DNA of 64,000 nt from contig CACZUZ010000002.1 of the NCBI GenBank assembly GCA_902784465.1, positions 1 through 64,000 of the forward strand, given 5' to 3'. The stretch comes from an uncultured Bacteroidota bacterium. GTDB taxonomy: Bacteria; Bacteroidota; Bacteroidia; Bacteroidales; P3. The first letter of the stretch is position 1, and each line of letters opens with the position of its first letter. Positions 36,152 through 47,000 of the stretch are shown here, piece by piece. The translations under genes were made by a program, and so were the position numbers. Under the pieces are notes generated by a model that saw only the letters and a program-made list of their open reading frames with translations, was not told the origin of the DNA and searched no databases.

Positions 36152-37330
36152 ATGCAAAAGAAATTTTGGAAATATGTTATGGCGATGGTTGTCGCCATGA
36201 GTATGTCAAGCCTGGCATATTCGCAGAGTTACAGTGTGACAGGCCAGAAGAACAATTACATTTCGACAGGTATACCCATCCTGCAGATAGCACCCGACGC
36301 CATCAGCGGCGCACTGGGAGATGCAGGTGCGGCGTACGCACCCAACGCATACGCGGCACACTGGAACAATGCCAAGCTGGCATTTGCGCCCAAGAGTCTT
36401 AGCATCAGCACCACCTACACCCCTTGGCTGCACAAATTAGGGACCGACATGAACTTCCTGTACCTTGGAGGATACTATAAAATCAACGGTCGTAGTGCTG
36501 TGGGGGCATCGCTGACCTATTTCTCGCTAGGCGAGATTGACCACACCGGCGAGGAAGGGCAGCACCTGGGTCAGTTCCACCCCAACGAGTTCATGTTTGA
36601 CGTCACCTACGCCATGCGCCTGAGTGACTATCTGGCGCTGGGAGCCACAGGACGTTTCATCCACGATGACATCACCAACGGACTGATTGTCGAGGACCAG
36701 ACCACCAAGTCAGCCAATGCCCTCGCTGCCGACGTGGGACTCTACTACCAATACGACGTCGACAAGAGTCAGCAGATAGCTGCCGCATTGACAATCAGCA
36801 ACCTCGGCTCCAAGTTGTCGTACTCGGACGATGACACCGACAACGAGTTTCTCCCTGCCAACATACGTCTGGGCGGCCGCTACACATACGAGATAGACGA
36901 CTACAACACCATCAACGCATTGGTAGACCTCAACAAACTGCTCGTGCCGACCCCACCCCTTAAGAATGATGACGGAACGTGGAGCGGAGCATACGAGGAC
37001 TATACCGATTATCGCAACACCAGTTCGATGCTTGGAGCAATCCAGTCGTTCTACGATGCCCCTGGTGGCATGGGAGAGGAGCTGCGCGAGATCAGTCTTT
37101 CGGCAGGTGCAGAATATTGGTATGCCAACACCTTTGCGGCACGTCTCGGTTATTTCTACGAGCACAAGACAAAGGGAGGACGCCAATACATCACCGCCGG
37201 TATCGGCATGAAATACAAGAGCATGGACATCGATCTCTCCTACCTTATCCCCACCAGCAATTTCAGCAACAACCCATTGGCCAACACCATCCGCGTGTCG
37301 TTGACCTTCAATGTGGACAAGAAAAAGTGA
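36152..37330 (+). CDS. porV: T9SS outer-membrane shuttle protein PorV
   Basis: 392 residues with a signal peptide ending in SLAYSQ. The mature start GIPILQIAPDAISGALGDAGAA and following NNAKLAF are characteristic of PorV/LptO, a 14-strand FadL-like barrel. The C-terminus (SNNPLANTIRVSLTFNV) is a typical last strand. PorV accepts cargo from the translocon and brings it to PorU. A 7-bp array starts on the first base after its stop, followed by a second array and ispF. Confidence 0.93.
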   Translation: MQKKFWKYVMAMVVAMSMSSLAYSQSYSVTGQKNNYISTGIPILQIAPDAISGALGDAGAAYAPNAYAAHWNNAKLAFAPKSLSISTTYTPWLHKLGTDMNFLYLGGYYKINGRSAVGASLTYFSLGEIDHTGEEGQHLGQFHPNEFMFDVTYAMRLSDYLALGATGRFIHDDITNGLIVEDQTTKSANALAADVGLYYQYDVDKSQQIAAALTISNLGSKLSYSDDDTDNEFLPANIRLGGRYTYEIDDYNTINALVDLNKLLVPTPPLKNDDGTWSGAYEDYTDYRNTSSMLGAIQSFYDAPGGMGEELREISLSAGAEYWYANTFAARLGYFYEHKTKGGRQYITAGIGMKYKSMDIDLSYLIPTSNFSNNPLANTIRVSLTFNVDKKK

Positions 37331-37435
<105 letters not shown>

Positions 37436-37445
37436 ACATCATACA

Positions 37446-37472
37446 GTAAACGTAAAACGTAAAACGTAAAAC
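37446..37472. repeat. Second 7-bp array before ispF (GTAAAAC)
   Basis: GTAAAC followed by three GTAAAAC units, ending eight bases before the ispF ATG. Its unit is unrelated to the ACGGAGA array ten bases away but has the same period. Confidence 0.85.
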
Positions 37473-37480
37473 CGACAACC

Positions 37481-37960
37481 ATGTTCAGAACGGGAATAGG
37501 ATATGACGTGCATCAGCTGGCAGAGGGGTTACCCCTATGGCTGGGGGGAGTGCAAATACCTCACAGCAAAGGACTTGTGGGGCATTCGGATGCCGATGTG
37601 CTGATACACGCCATCTGCGACGCATTGTTAGGGGCAGCAGCGTTGGGCGACATAGGGAAGCATTTCCCCGACAGCGACCCTGCCTACAAAGGCATTGACA
37701 GCAAGATACTACTAGGCAAAGTGTGTGAGTTATTGTCCGCCAAGGGATATACCATCGGCAACGTGGATGCGATACTGTGCATGCAGAAACCCAAAGTGGC
37801 ACCATATATTCAGACGATGCGAGAGACCCTTGCCGAGGTGATGAATATTGATGTTGACTCAGTATCTGTAAAGGCGACAACCACCGAACATCTTGGATTC
37901 GAAGGACGCGAGGAAGGGATATCAGCGATAGCGAATGTGCTGTTGAATCGTGAATCGTGA
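37481..37960 (+). CDS. ispF: 2-C-methyl-D-erythritol 2,4-cyclodiphosphate synthase
   Basis: 159 residues. Metal and substrate motifs GIGYDVHQL and [26 protein letters not shown] are intact, as is [18 protein letters not shown]. IspF closes the cyclic diphosphate in the non-mevalonate isoprenoid pathway; ispE of the same pathway is at 62291. The last four codons and the TGA stop are made of GTGAATY heptamers, so the C-terminus NRES comes from a repeat array. Confidence 0.96.
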   Translation: MFRTGIGYDVHQLAEGLPLWLGGVQIPHSKGLVGHSDADVLIHAICDALLGAAALGDIGKHFPDSDPAYKGIDSKILLGKVCELLSAKGYTIGNVDAILCMQKPKVAPYIQTMRETLAEVMNIDVDSVSVKATTTEHLGFEGREEGISAIANVLLNRES

Positions 37961-37991
37961 ATTGTGAATTGTGAATGGTGAATTGTGAATA
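37943..37991. repeat. 7-bp array overlapping the 3' end of ispF
   Basis: Seven units: TTGAATC, GTGAATC, GTGAATT, GTGAATT, GTGAATG, GTGAATT, GTGAATA. The stop codon of ispF is the TGA inside the third unit. Confidence 0.9.
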
Positions 37992-38011
37992 GGAATTAAA
38001 TAAAGTTGTAA

Positions 38012-38296
38012 ATGAAAGACGACGAGAAATATAAAGAACAACAGGAACAGGATGTTGAGTTGTTGGATGACAATGGATGCAAGTTGGTAGTCCATAATGA
38101 CGATTACCATACTTTCGACTATGTCATCAAGGCGTTGGTTGACATCTGTCGCCACACCTTCGAGCAGGCCGAGCAGTGTACCATCATGATTCACTACACA
38201 GGCAAATGCATAGTGAAGACAGGAGGCTACGAGGAGCTCCTTCCCATGCACACAGCACTGTTGAACAAACAGCTGACATCAGAAATAATACAGTAA
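38012..38296 (+). CDS. clpS: ClpS adaptor protein
   Basis: 94 residues. The ClpS core is visible: LVVHNDDYHTFDYVIKALVDI, then HTFEQAEQCTIMIHYTGKCIVKTG. ClpS binds N-degron substrates and hands them to ClpAP/ClpCP. The charged N-terminal tail (KDDEKYKEQQEQD) is normal. First of a run of five rightward genes with short gaps. Confidence 0.92.
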   Translation: MKDDEKYKEQQEQDVELLDDNGCKLVVHNDDYHTFDYVIKALVDICRHTFEQAEQCTIMIHYTGKCIVKTGGYEELLPMHTALLNKQLTSEIIQ

Positions 38297-38317
38297 ACCC
38301 ATTAAACAAAACCCAAA

Positions 38318-38782
38318 ATGTCACTTCCAATAATCATAATTGCAATTCTTGTAGGACTCGCGCTAATAGCTCTGGAGATTGTTGCATTGCCCGGAGGAGT
38401 GAGCGGTATAGTGGGAGGAATCATTGTCGCCGTCGGCGTATGGCAGACCTACGCCAACTATGGCTCTACAGCCGGCAATATCACGATGATTGCCAGCATC
38501 GGCATCGGCATCGCCATGCTTGCAGTGCTGATGAAAAGCGGCACATGGAAACGTTTCAGCCTCAACGAAGAAAGCGACGGCAAGACCAACGAGCCCGAGA
38601 AGCACAATATCAAGGTTGGGGCACAAGGCAAAAGCCTGACACGACTGGCACCTGCCGGCAACGCGCTGATTGGAGACGAGATTGTGGAGGTGCATAGCGA
38701 AGGGGAATTCATTGACGAGGGGACAGAGATAGAGGTGATTGAGATAGAGGGCTATAAGGTGACTGTGAGGAAAGTTGAATAG
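38318..38782 (+). CDS. Short NfeD-family membrane protein
   Basis: 154 residues: two or three membrane helices at about 1-75, then an OB-like NfeD C-terminal domain (GAQGKSLTRLAPAGNALIGDEIVEVHSEGEF...IEVIEIEGYKVTVRKVE, quoted in part). Lacks the ClpP-like protease domain of long NfeD. Short NfeD proteins are usually encoded beside flotillins, as here with floA 37 bases downstream, and are thought to work with them in membrane organisation. Confidence 0.88.
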   Translation: MSLPIIIIAILVGLALIALEIVALPGGVSGIVGGIIVAVGVWQTYANYGSTAGNITMIASIGIGIAMLAVLMKSGTWKRFSLNEESDGKTNEPEKHNIKVGAQGKSLTRLAPAGNALIGDEIVEVHSEGEFIDEGTEIEVIEIEGYKVTVRKVE

Positions 38783-38819
38783 AGCAAAAAAACTACTAAC
38801 CAATTAATAAACTAAAAAA

Positions 38820-39800
38820 ATGTTATCTATGGATCCAATGACATTAGTAATTATCTTTGCATGTATCATCTTTTTGATACTGTTTTTATGGCTTGTGCCG
38901 ATAGGAATCTGGTTCCAGGCGCTGATTTCGGGTGTACACACCTCGTTGGTGCAACTCATCTTCATGCGTTTCCGCAAGGTGCCGCCGTCGGTCATTGTCA
39001 ACAATATGATTTCGGCCACGAAAGCGGGACTGAAGGTGTCGCAGAACGAGCTTGAGGCGCACTATCTGGCTGGCGGTAGAGTGAACACCGTCGTCAATGC
39101 ACTGATTTCGGCCGACAAAGCCAATATGAACCTCGACTTCAAGACCTGCACAGCCATCGACTTGGCAGGACGCGACGTGCTGAAGGCCGTGCAGACCTCC
39201 GTCAACCCCAAGGTCATCGACACACCACCGGTGGCAGCCGTTGCCAAGGACGGCATCCAGCTGATTGCCAAGGCACGTGTCACGGTACGTACCAACATCA
39301 AGCAGCTCGTCGGAGGAGCCGGCGAGGAGACCATCCTGGCCCGTGTGGGCGAAGGCATCGTCACCAGCATCGGATCGGCACAGAGCCACAAGCAGGTGCT
39401 TGAAAATCCTGACAGCATCTCGAAGCTGGTGCTCACCAAGGGTCTCGACAGCGGTACGGCATTCGAAATCCTCTCCATTGACATCGCCGACATCGACGTG
39501 GGTAAAAACATCGGAGCCCAGCTGCAGATGGATCAGGCAAACGCCGACAAGAACATCGCGCAGGCCAAGGCCGAGGAGCGTCGAGCCATGGCTGTTGCCC
39601 AGGAGCAGGAGATGAAAGCCAAAGCCCAGGAGGCACGCGCCAAGGTCATCCAGGCCGAAGCCGAAGTGCCGCTGGCAATGGCAGAGGCATTCCGCAACGG
39701 CAACCTCGGCATCATGGACTACTACAGGATGAAAAACCTCCAAGCCGACACCGACATGAGAGAGTCGATCTCGAAACCAGCAGTCAAGAACGAGAAATGA
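38820..39800 (+). CDS. floA: Flotillin-like protein FloA
   Basis: 326 residues. N-terminal membrane segment ([23 protein letters not shown]), an SPFH-type domain containing [21 protein letters not shown] and [12 protein letters not shown], then an Ala/Glu-rich coiled coil at about 235-290 ([20 protein letters not shown]). FloA scaffolds membrane microdomains. Immediately follows the NfeD partner and overlaps the thioesterase gene by four bases. Confidence 0.93.
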   Translation: MLSMDPMTLVIIFACIIFLILFLWLVPIGIWFQALISGVHTSLVQLIFMRFRKVPPSVIVNNMISATKAGLKVSQNELEAHYLAGGRVNTVVNALISADKANMNLDFKTCTAIDLAGRDVLKAVQTSVNPKVIDTPPVAAVAKDGIQLIAKARVTVRTNIKQLVGGAGEETILARVGEGIVTSIGSAQSHKQVLENPDSISKLVLTKGLDSGTAFEILSIDIADIDVGKNIGAQLQMDQANADKNIAQAKAEERRAMAVAQEQEMKAKAQEARAKVIQAEAEVPLAMAEAFRNGNLGIMDYYRMKNLQADTDMRESISKPAVKNEK

Positions 39801-40177
39801 TAACAATAGGAACAAAAGGGCATATAGAGCAGATGGTCAGCGACGAGGTGTGTGCCGACCGCATCGGCAGCGGGCTTGTGAAAGTGTTCGCGACACCGAT
39901 GATGATAGCCCTGATGGAGCAGACCTGCAATGAAAGCGTGGTACCCATGCTTGAAGAAGGACAAGGGACAGTAGGGACACACATCGATGTGTCCCACTGT
40001 GCCGCCACGCCAGTGGGTATGCGAGTATGGTGCGACAGTGAATTGGTAGAAGTGGACCGCCGGAGGCTGGTCTTCAAGGTGGCGGCATACGATGAGAGAG
40101 GCTTGATTGGGGAGGGGCGGCACGAAAGGTTTGTGATTGACACCAAGAAATTTCAGGAGAAAGTGAATGGGAAGTGA
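39797..40177 (+). CDS. FlK-type hot-dog thioesterase
   Basis: 126 residues of single hot-dog fold. The pattern [19 protein letters not shown], then [19 protein letters not shown], then [10 protein letters not shown] matches the fluoroacetyl-CoA thioesterase (FlK) family, with the catalytic Glu and His in place. Natural substrate unknown; acyl-CoA hydrolysis is likely. Translationally coupled to floA by ATGA. The nuclease gene starts nine bases after its stop. Confidence 0.85.
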   Translation: MITIGTKGHIEQMVSDEVCADRIGSGLVKVFATPMMIALMEQTCNESVVPMLEEGQGTVGTHIDVSHCAATPVGMRVWCDSELVEVDRRRLVFKVAAYDERGLIGEGRHERFVIDTKKFQEKVNGK

Positions 40178-40186
40178 AAAAAAGCA

Positions 40187-40951
40187 ATGGGCAGACTAAG
40201 GATATTTGGCTTAATACTAATTTGTTTGCTCACTGCTGTGCCGTCATGCAGGCAGGCGAGTTCTCAGGGTAGGCAAAACATAGTTGTTGACAACAGCAAC
40301 AACTGGCGGTGGGACATTGAGTTGCCACAGCTTGCCGACAGCATACCGCAGCAGATACTATGGCGCAAAGCATACGTGGTGTCGTACAACAAGGAGACAC
40401 GCCAGCCCAACTGGGTGGCGTGGAAGCTCACCGCAGACCACACCCACGGCGATGTGCAGCGGCCGGCGACGGCATGGCACGACGACAAGGAAGTCCCCGA
40501 GCCACGAGCCTATTACCAGGACTACAAAGGTTTGAGCGACCGCGGAAAGAGCTGGGACCGAGGGCACATGTGCCCTGCGGGCGACAACAAGTGGGACAGC
40601 GAGGCTATGTATGAAAGTTTCCTGATGACCAATGCCTGTCCACAGGACAAGGCCATGAACAGCGGTATGTGGAACCAGATAGAGATGAGCTGTCGCGAAT
40701 GGGCCAAGAAGCATGGGGCTGTATACATCATCTGTGGACCACTCTTTTTCGACCAGGAGCATGACACGATAGGACGAAACCGAATACCCATACCAGAGGC
40801 ATTCTTTAAGGTTGTGGCCTGCTTTGACAAGAAGCATCCCTGGAGCGTGGGCTACATCTGCCGCAACAACGAGGGGTTCCGTAAACGCGACCTCTACGAA
40901 AACAGCATCGAAGAGGTTGAGAGAATAACAGGGATAAAGTTTTTTAAGTGA
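40187..40951 (+). CDS. Exported DNA/RNA non-specific endonuclease (NucA type)
   Basis: 254 residues with a probable lipoprotein signal (GLILICLLTAVPSC). The catalytic DRGHM motif lies in SWDRGHMCPAGDNKW, followed by NACPQDKAMNSGMWNQIE with the metal-binding Asn, as in the beta-beta-alpha-metal (Serratia/NucA) nucleases. It would degrade nucleic acid outside the inner membrane for nutrition or defence. The stop codon lies inside a GTGAATT unit of the array that follows. Confidence 0.9.
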   Translation: MGRLRIFGLILICLLTAVPSCRQASSQGRQNIVVDNSNNWRWDIELPQLADSIPQQILWRKAYVVSYNKETRQPNWVAWKLTADHTHGDVQRPATAWHDDKEVPEPRAYYQDYKGLSDRGKSWDRGHMCPAGDNKWDSEAMYESFLMTNACPQDKAMNSGMWNQIEMSCREWAKKHGAVYIICGPLFFDQEHDTIGRNRIPIPEAFFKVVACFDKKHPWSVGYICRNNEGFRKRDLYENSIEEVERITGIKFFK

Positions 40952-40968
40952 ATTGGGAATTGGGAATT
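40948..40968. repeat. 7-bp array at the stop of the nuclease gene
   Basis: Three units, GTGAATT, GGGAATT, GGGAATT; the first contains the gene's TGA stop. Confidence 0.65.
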
Positions 40969-41014
40969 TGGTAAGGCTTGGTGAGACGGTTCGTTCAAAT
41001 TGTAGAAATTGATA

Positions 41015-41022
41015 TATCTTTG
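41015..41022 (+). promoter_or_regulatory. -7 box of the giant surface-protein gene
   Basis: TATCTTTG matches TAnnTTTG and ends 31 bases before the ATG at 41054. It lies inside the possible upstream extension of the reading frame, so it also fixes the start. Confidence 0.6.
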
Positions 41023-41053
41023 CATTAATCGGCATAAATATACCAAAACTATA

Positions 41054-44000
41054 ATGAACAGAACTACAAAGCATTATACAAGATTCGGGGTATCGGCAAT
41101 ACGCCTGATTCTTGTTTTGTGCCTTTATTTTATTCAGAATTGCGGCATTGCATTTTCGCAAACGACGCTTACTATGCCCTTTAATGGCGATACCACATAT
41201 ACGGTACTGAGCAGCCAGAGCTATCAGCTGCAGAGTCCAACAATGAGTGACCTTGATGTATGGATTGAGGTAGAGGACACAATAACAATAAAATCCAACA
41301 ATGGGCGACCGTTCACACTAAGAGGGTACTATTCGATAGGAAGCAATGATATTTTCGCCACCTACATGGGTACCTCGATGGACTATCCGCTAAACAGCTT
41401 CCATAACGCCAGCGGCTATATCGACATCTATTGCTACTCAGGGTCCATCACGCTCTATTTTTTCCACAGCCCTTATTCAGGGGAGCAGTGGAGCATGAGT
41501 TTCGACATCTGTTTTCCGAGCATATACAACGTCAGAGCACAAAAGACCAACAGCAACTACACCCATATATCATGCCAAGGGGGGAACTATCCAAAGACGA
41601 TAAAATACCATTGTCTTGACGAGGGGCAGCAATTCATTGGAGACCAGCAGATGAATTACAATAGCGACTCGATATACTACAACATAGCAGCCGGCAAGAA
41701 ATATGTGTATTATATCACCGACAGCTACAACTACGACACGACAGACCACTGCCAAGTGCCACGGCACTATTTCCGCACCCCGAAGCAGAATGACTGCAAC
41801 ACATGCGACCACTACAAAAACTGCATAGACTACACGAAGTTCTCGGGGAGTAAGCACGTCACCTGTTACAAAGGAAGCACCTATTTGCCCGATTCGACGG
41901 AGTGTGTAGTGGATGACGGTCCCAGTTCGAGCACATCGCAACATACGGTACACACAGATGTCACAGCCTTCGACCCCAACACCAACAACCAGCTTAGGAC
42001 CATACCGTTAGGAGACACCGCAGCGGTAAGGCTTGGCAACTGGAATACAGGGAAAGGTGGAGAGAGCATACTGTACGAGATACATGTAGACACCAACGAC
42101 TATGACCTGATGATGCTCAAGTATGCCGTCGTGTTCCTAGACCCAGAGGTAGAGGGAGACCAGCAGCCACGATTCTCAATCCGGCTGACCGACGAGAACT
42201 GCATCCCTATAGAGCCGCTCTGCTATAGCCGCGACATCTTCCCCAAAAGGAATGCGGCAGGCTGGAATGTAAGGAGCGTGTCCAACGGCCATTCATACGT
42301 ATGGCACGACTGGTGGACGATGGGTATCAACCTGTCGCCCTACCACGGGAAAGTGATATACCTGCAACTCTACACCCACGACGGCACAGCCGACGGGGCT
42401 GCATACGCATACTTCACGCTGCATTGCGCACGCAAGCAGATAGACCATCTTCAGAACTGCGGAGATGCAGTAGCCAACACCTTTTATGCGCCCGAGGGTT
42501 TCAACTACCGCTGGTTCAATGTCGACAGTTCGAACGTGACGCTATCGACGCAGAGGATGCTCAATGTGACCGATTCAGGCCTGTACCAGTGCCTGGTGAC
42601 CCCTCAGGACTGTCCATCCAACAACTGCGGTTATTACATCAATGCACTATCCAGTCCCCGCTATCCACACGCGAGGTTTGAGCATGTAGACTCCATCGGA
42701 ACATGCATGTTCAAGGTCCGCTTTGTGAACAGGAGCTACATATCGGCAGGTGCCAACGACACGGTGCCGCTGTGGACCAATGAAGACTGCGAGACAGCCT
42801 ACTGGGACTTTGGCAACGGGGAGACCTCGACCAACTACAATGCAGAGACAATCTACAGGGCGGCAGGGACATACAATGTGAAGCTGATTACCACGATAGC
42901 CGGAGGGCAGTGTGCGGACACAATAATAATCCCCGTTGTGCTGCAATGGACACACCCAGCCCCATACATATCCGGCTCCAACGCGCTGTGCCCAGGGTCG
43001 ATAACGCAGCTCACGATACACAACACACAGAGTCAGAAATGGTTGCTACCGAACACGAGCCATCCGCCACAGTCGGAGAGCGTCAACCTGACGCCGTTAC
43101 TGACACAACAGTCGTTCATTGTAGACTGTTCGATAACCGACGATAACGGATGCAAAGACACGTTGCACTACCCCATCCACATCTACAACCAATACAACTA
43201 CACCGAGACGCGCGTCATCTGTCAGGCTCAGTTAGAGGGCGGGTGGCAATGGCGAGGGCACACCTTCGATGTAGGGACCAGTACAGGAGGCTACTATTAC
43301 CAAGACACCACCATACATGGATGCGACAGCAACGTCACGCTAAACCTAGTGGTACACGAGACCTATCACCGATACCACACATACGTCTTCTGCGACTATG
43401 CCACATCGTTCCCATATCCGCCGAATGCAGCCAATCCGCTCATCGTATACGACAGTGCAGGGTTGTATGACTACACGTTCCACACGGCGCAGAACTGCGA
43501 CAGTATCATCCATCTGACGATACGCAAGCATGTGGTAGACCACGACACGATACGCGACGCCATTTGCCGAGGATATGCCTACGACACCCTTGACTTCCAC
43601 TTCACTGCCACGCAGAATAGCGAGCTAGGCACCCAGGTGGTGACCCATACCGTCACCGAGCTACAGAGCGAGCTGGACCAGGTGCAGAGCTGCGACAGCA
43701 CGATGACAGTGATACTGACAGTGAATCCACAGACCACGGCGAGCCGCAGCCATGTGCGCAACCAGAACCAGTTGCCGTTCACCTTCAATGGGGTAGACTT
43801 CTACGACAATGCAGACACCATTTTCCATCTCACCAACCAGTATGGATGCGACAGTTCCCTACACCTCGTCCTCACCGTCAACTTCAATACCGAGACCCAC
43901 TACTACGACACCATCTGCCAGAACCAGCTGCCCTACACATGGGACGGCATCACCTTTGACAGTGCGATGACGCACCGCATACCCCTGACACGAATTAACG

Positions 44001-47000
44001 GGGCCGACAGCAGCATATACCGCCACCTCACCGTGCATCCCACCTACGACGACGACGTATATGACACAATTTGCGACAATGCGACAACAACCTTCTGCGG
44101 GACGACCTACAGTCTGGCCGACAGCTACACCCACGAGCTGACCACCACGGAAGGCTGCGACAGTACAGTGACCCTCCACCTTGCCGTGAAGCCAACCAGT
44201 GTCAGCGACATCTACGATACCACCTGCAGCAACATCCCCTACAACTTCAATGGGACGGTGTGCGACGCCGAAGGCAACTATTCGCAGACCCTGGACAACA
44301 GATACCATTGCGACAGCGTGGTGACGCTGCACCTCTACATCAAGAGCACCACAGCCGGCACCTTCGACACCACGATACTGGAGAATGAGCTGACCGGTTT
44401 CCGTTTCCACGGACATGCCTTCAACGGCGAGGTAAGCGGACAGACCATAACCATTGCCAACCGGGCCGGTTGCGACAGCACCATCAGTTTCACGCTTAAC
44501 ATCATACCCAATGTCAGCAGCGCAGACACCCATGTGATATGCCAATCCGAGCTGCCGTACACCTGGAACGGGAAGACCTTCACGTCGGCAGGAATACAGA
44601 GTGCGACGCTCCACACAGCCAGCGGAGCCGACAGCACCGTGACGATGCGCCTCATCGTAAACCCGACCTATTACATACCCGAGAGCCGGACGATATGCGA
44701 CAACCAGACGACAGAGTTCAACGGCGTGACCTTCAGCACATCGCAGGTATATATCGACACCTTGACAACCATTGCGGGGTGCGACAGCGTCACACAGCTG
44801 ACACTCACCGTCAATCCGACACACGTAAGTGACTTTTACGACACCACATGCGACAACCAGCAATATAGTTTTGGCGGCCAGGTGCGCGTCACCGAGGGCG
44901 ACCACATCCATGTGTTCTCCAACACATATATGTGCGACAGCACGGTGACGCTACACCTGCACATCAGCAACGTCACCTACAGCAACGTCGATGAAATATT
45001 GGTTCAGAACGACTTGCCGCACACATTCAACGGCATGACCTACACCATGACCCAGATGGAACAGTACAGCGACAGCCATCCAGGGATGCCATACAGCGAC
45101 ACCATCACAATCGTCAACAAGGCAGGATGCGACAGTGTCATCTACCACACACTCACCATCAACTGGAACCAGCATACAACAGTATACCAGACAATCTGCG
45201 ACAACCAATTCCCCTTTGACTGGGACGGCACCCTTTTCGTTGCAGGCGACTATACGGCGGGCGACACAGTGATAATCAAAGAGGTGACGCTCAGCAATAT
45301 AGAGCAAGCCGACAGCATTGTTTCGAGGCGTCTGCACGTCAACCCCACATACACCACAACGTTCAGCGACACAATCTGCGACAATGCCACCTACAGCTAC
45401 AACGGCAATATCTACACAGCCACAGGCAGCTATGCCAATATGCTGCAAAGCATAGCCTCGTGCGACAGTCTGGTGACGCTGCAGCTCACCGTCAACGCGG
45501 TGACCTACAGCGACCTATACGACACCATTGTAGAGAACCAGTTGCCCTACACCATCAATGGGGTGACCTACCAGATTGCGGAGACCGAAGCCATAGCGCC
45601 CCAGATGAACCATCTGCGCGACACCGCAATAATAGTCAACGCAAAGGGATGCGACAGCATTATCGACCTGCGGCTATACGTCCACCTGAATGTGTACGAC
45701 ACCGTTGATTCCACCATCTGCGCCAATCTGCTACCACTGCAATGGAACGCAAGACAATTCAACGATTACGTGATAGGGACAAGAGACTATGAACTGAACG
45801 ATACGCTCACAGCATGGACAGGAGCCGACAGCATACTGACCATGCGGCTACATGTCGACCCCACCTACGACCAGCACTACTACGACACCATCTGCAGCAA
45901 CCAGCAGGTGACGTTCAACAGTGCCACCTACAATATGCCAGGCACCTATCAGCATCCGCTGACGAGTTCGCTGCAATGCGACAGTCTGGAGACGCTACAC
46001 CTCACCGTTTTCGGCACGTCGGCAGCCATAATCAGCGACACCATAGTGGAGAACCAGTTGCGGCAGACCTACAGTTTCAATGGCGTAATGTTCGACACCC
46101 TACTCTTTGGCGCCAGCACATACATCACGCCACGCTTCTCGCAGCTCGACTCCACCATAGTCGTGACCAACCAGATAGGATGCGACAGCACCATCCACTA
46201 CACGCTCAACGTGCATTGGAATGTGAATGCCATTGCCGACAGTACGCTGTGCGAGAACAACTTGCCCCTGCACTGGAACCACCGTACATTTGCCAGTTAC
46301 GAGGCAGGGGTGGTCGATTACGAGATGCTCGACACGTTGATAGCCTACACAGGGGCAGACAGTATGCTGACCATGAGGCTGCATGTAGACACCAACAGCA
46401 GCAGCCACATACCCGACACGGTACTTGAGAATGCGCTGCCACACACCTTCAATGGGGTAACATACACGCTGGAGCAGATGGAAGCACTCAGAGAAGCGAC
46501 ACCAGATGATCCGGTGGGGACCCTCTTGCTGGACACCATCACCATTGCCAACGGGCGGGGCTGCGACAGTGTCATCCACCACGCCCTATATATCCGCTGG
46601 AACAAGACGACACACATAGCCGACACCATCTGCGAGAACTTTTTCCCCTACGGGTGGCAAGGACGCACGATAGCGGCAGACAGCACACAATTGGCGATAT
46701 ACAACCAGCCGTTCACACTAATAGACACCATCGTCTATGCCTCAGCAGGTGGCGAGGACAGCCTTGTGGTGATGCACCTGCATGTGAAGCGCAACAGCAT
46801 CTCGACGCTATACGACACCATCGTCGAGAACCAGATGGAGCACCTGTGGAACGGCATAACCTTCACATGGGACGACACCACAGAGGTAGACATCAGACAT
46901 GCAGACCTGCAGCACACCGGCATCATTGCGAACGCAGCCGGATGCGACAGCATAGCAGCCATGAACCTGATGGTGTGGCTGAACCGCACAGCCAATGCCG

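Noticed and set aside
43859..44911. 350-codon minus-strand frame inside the giant gene
   Set aside because: Other minus-strand frames occur all along the repeat region; they arise from the codon bias of the repeats and lack motifs.
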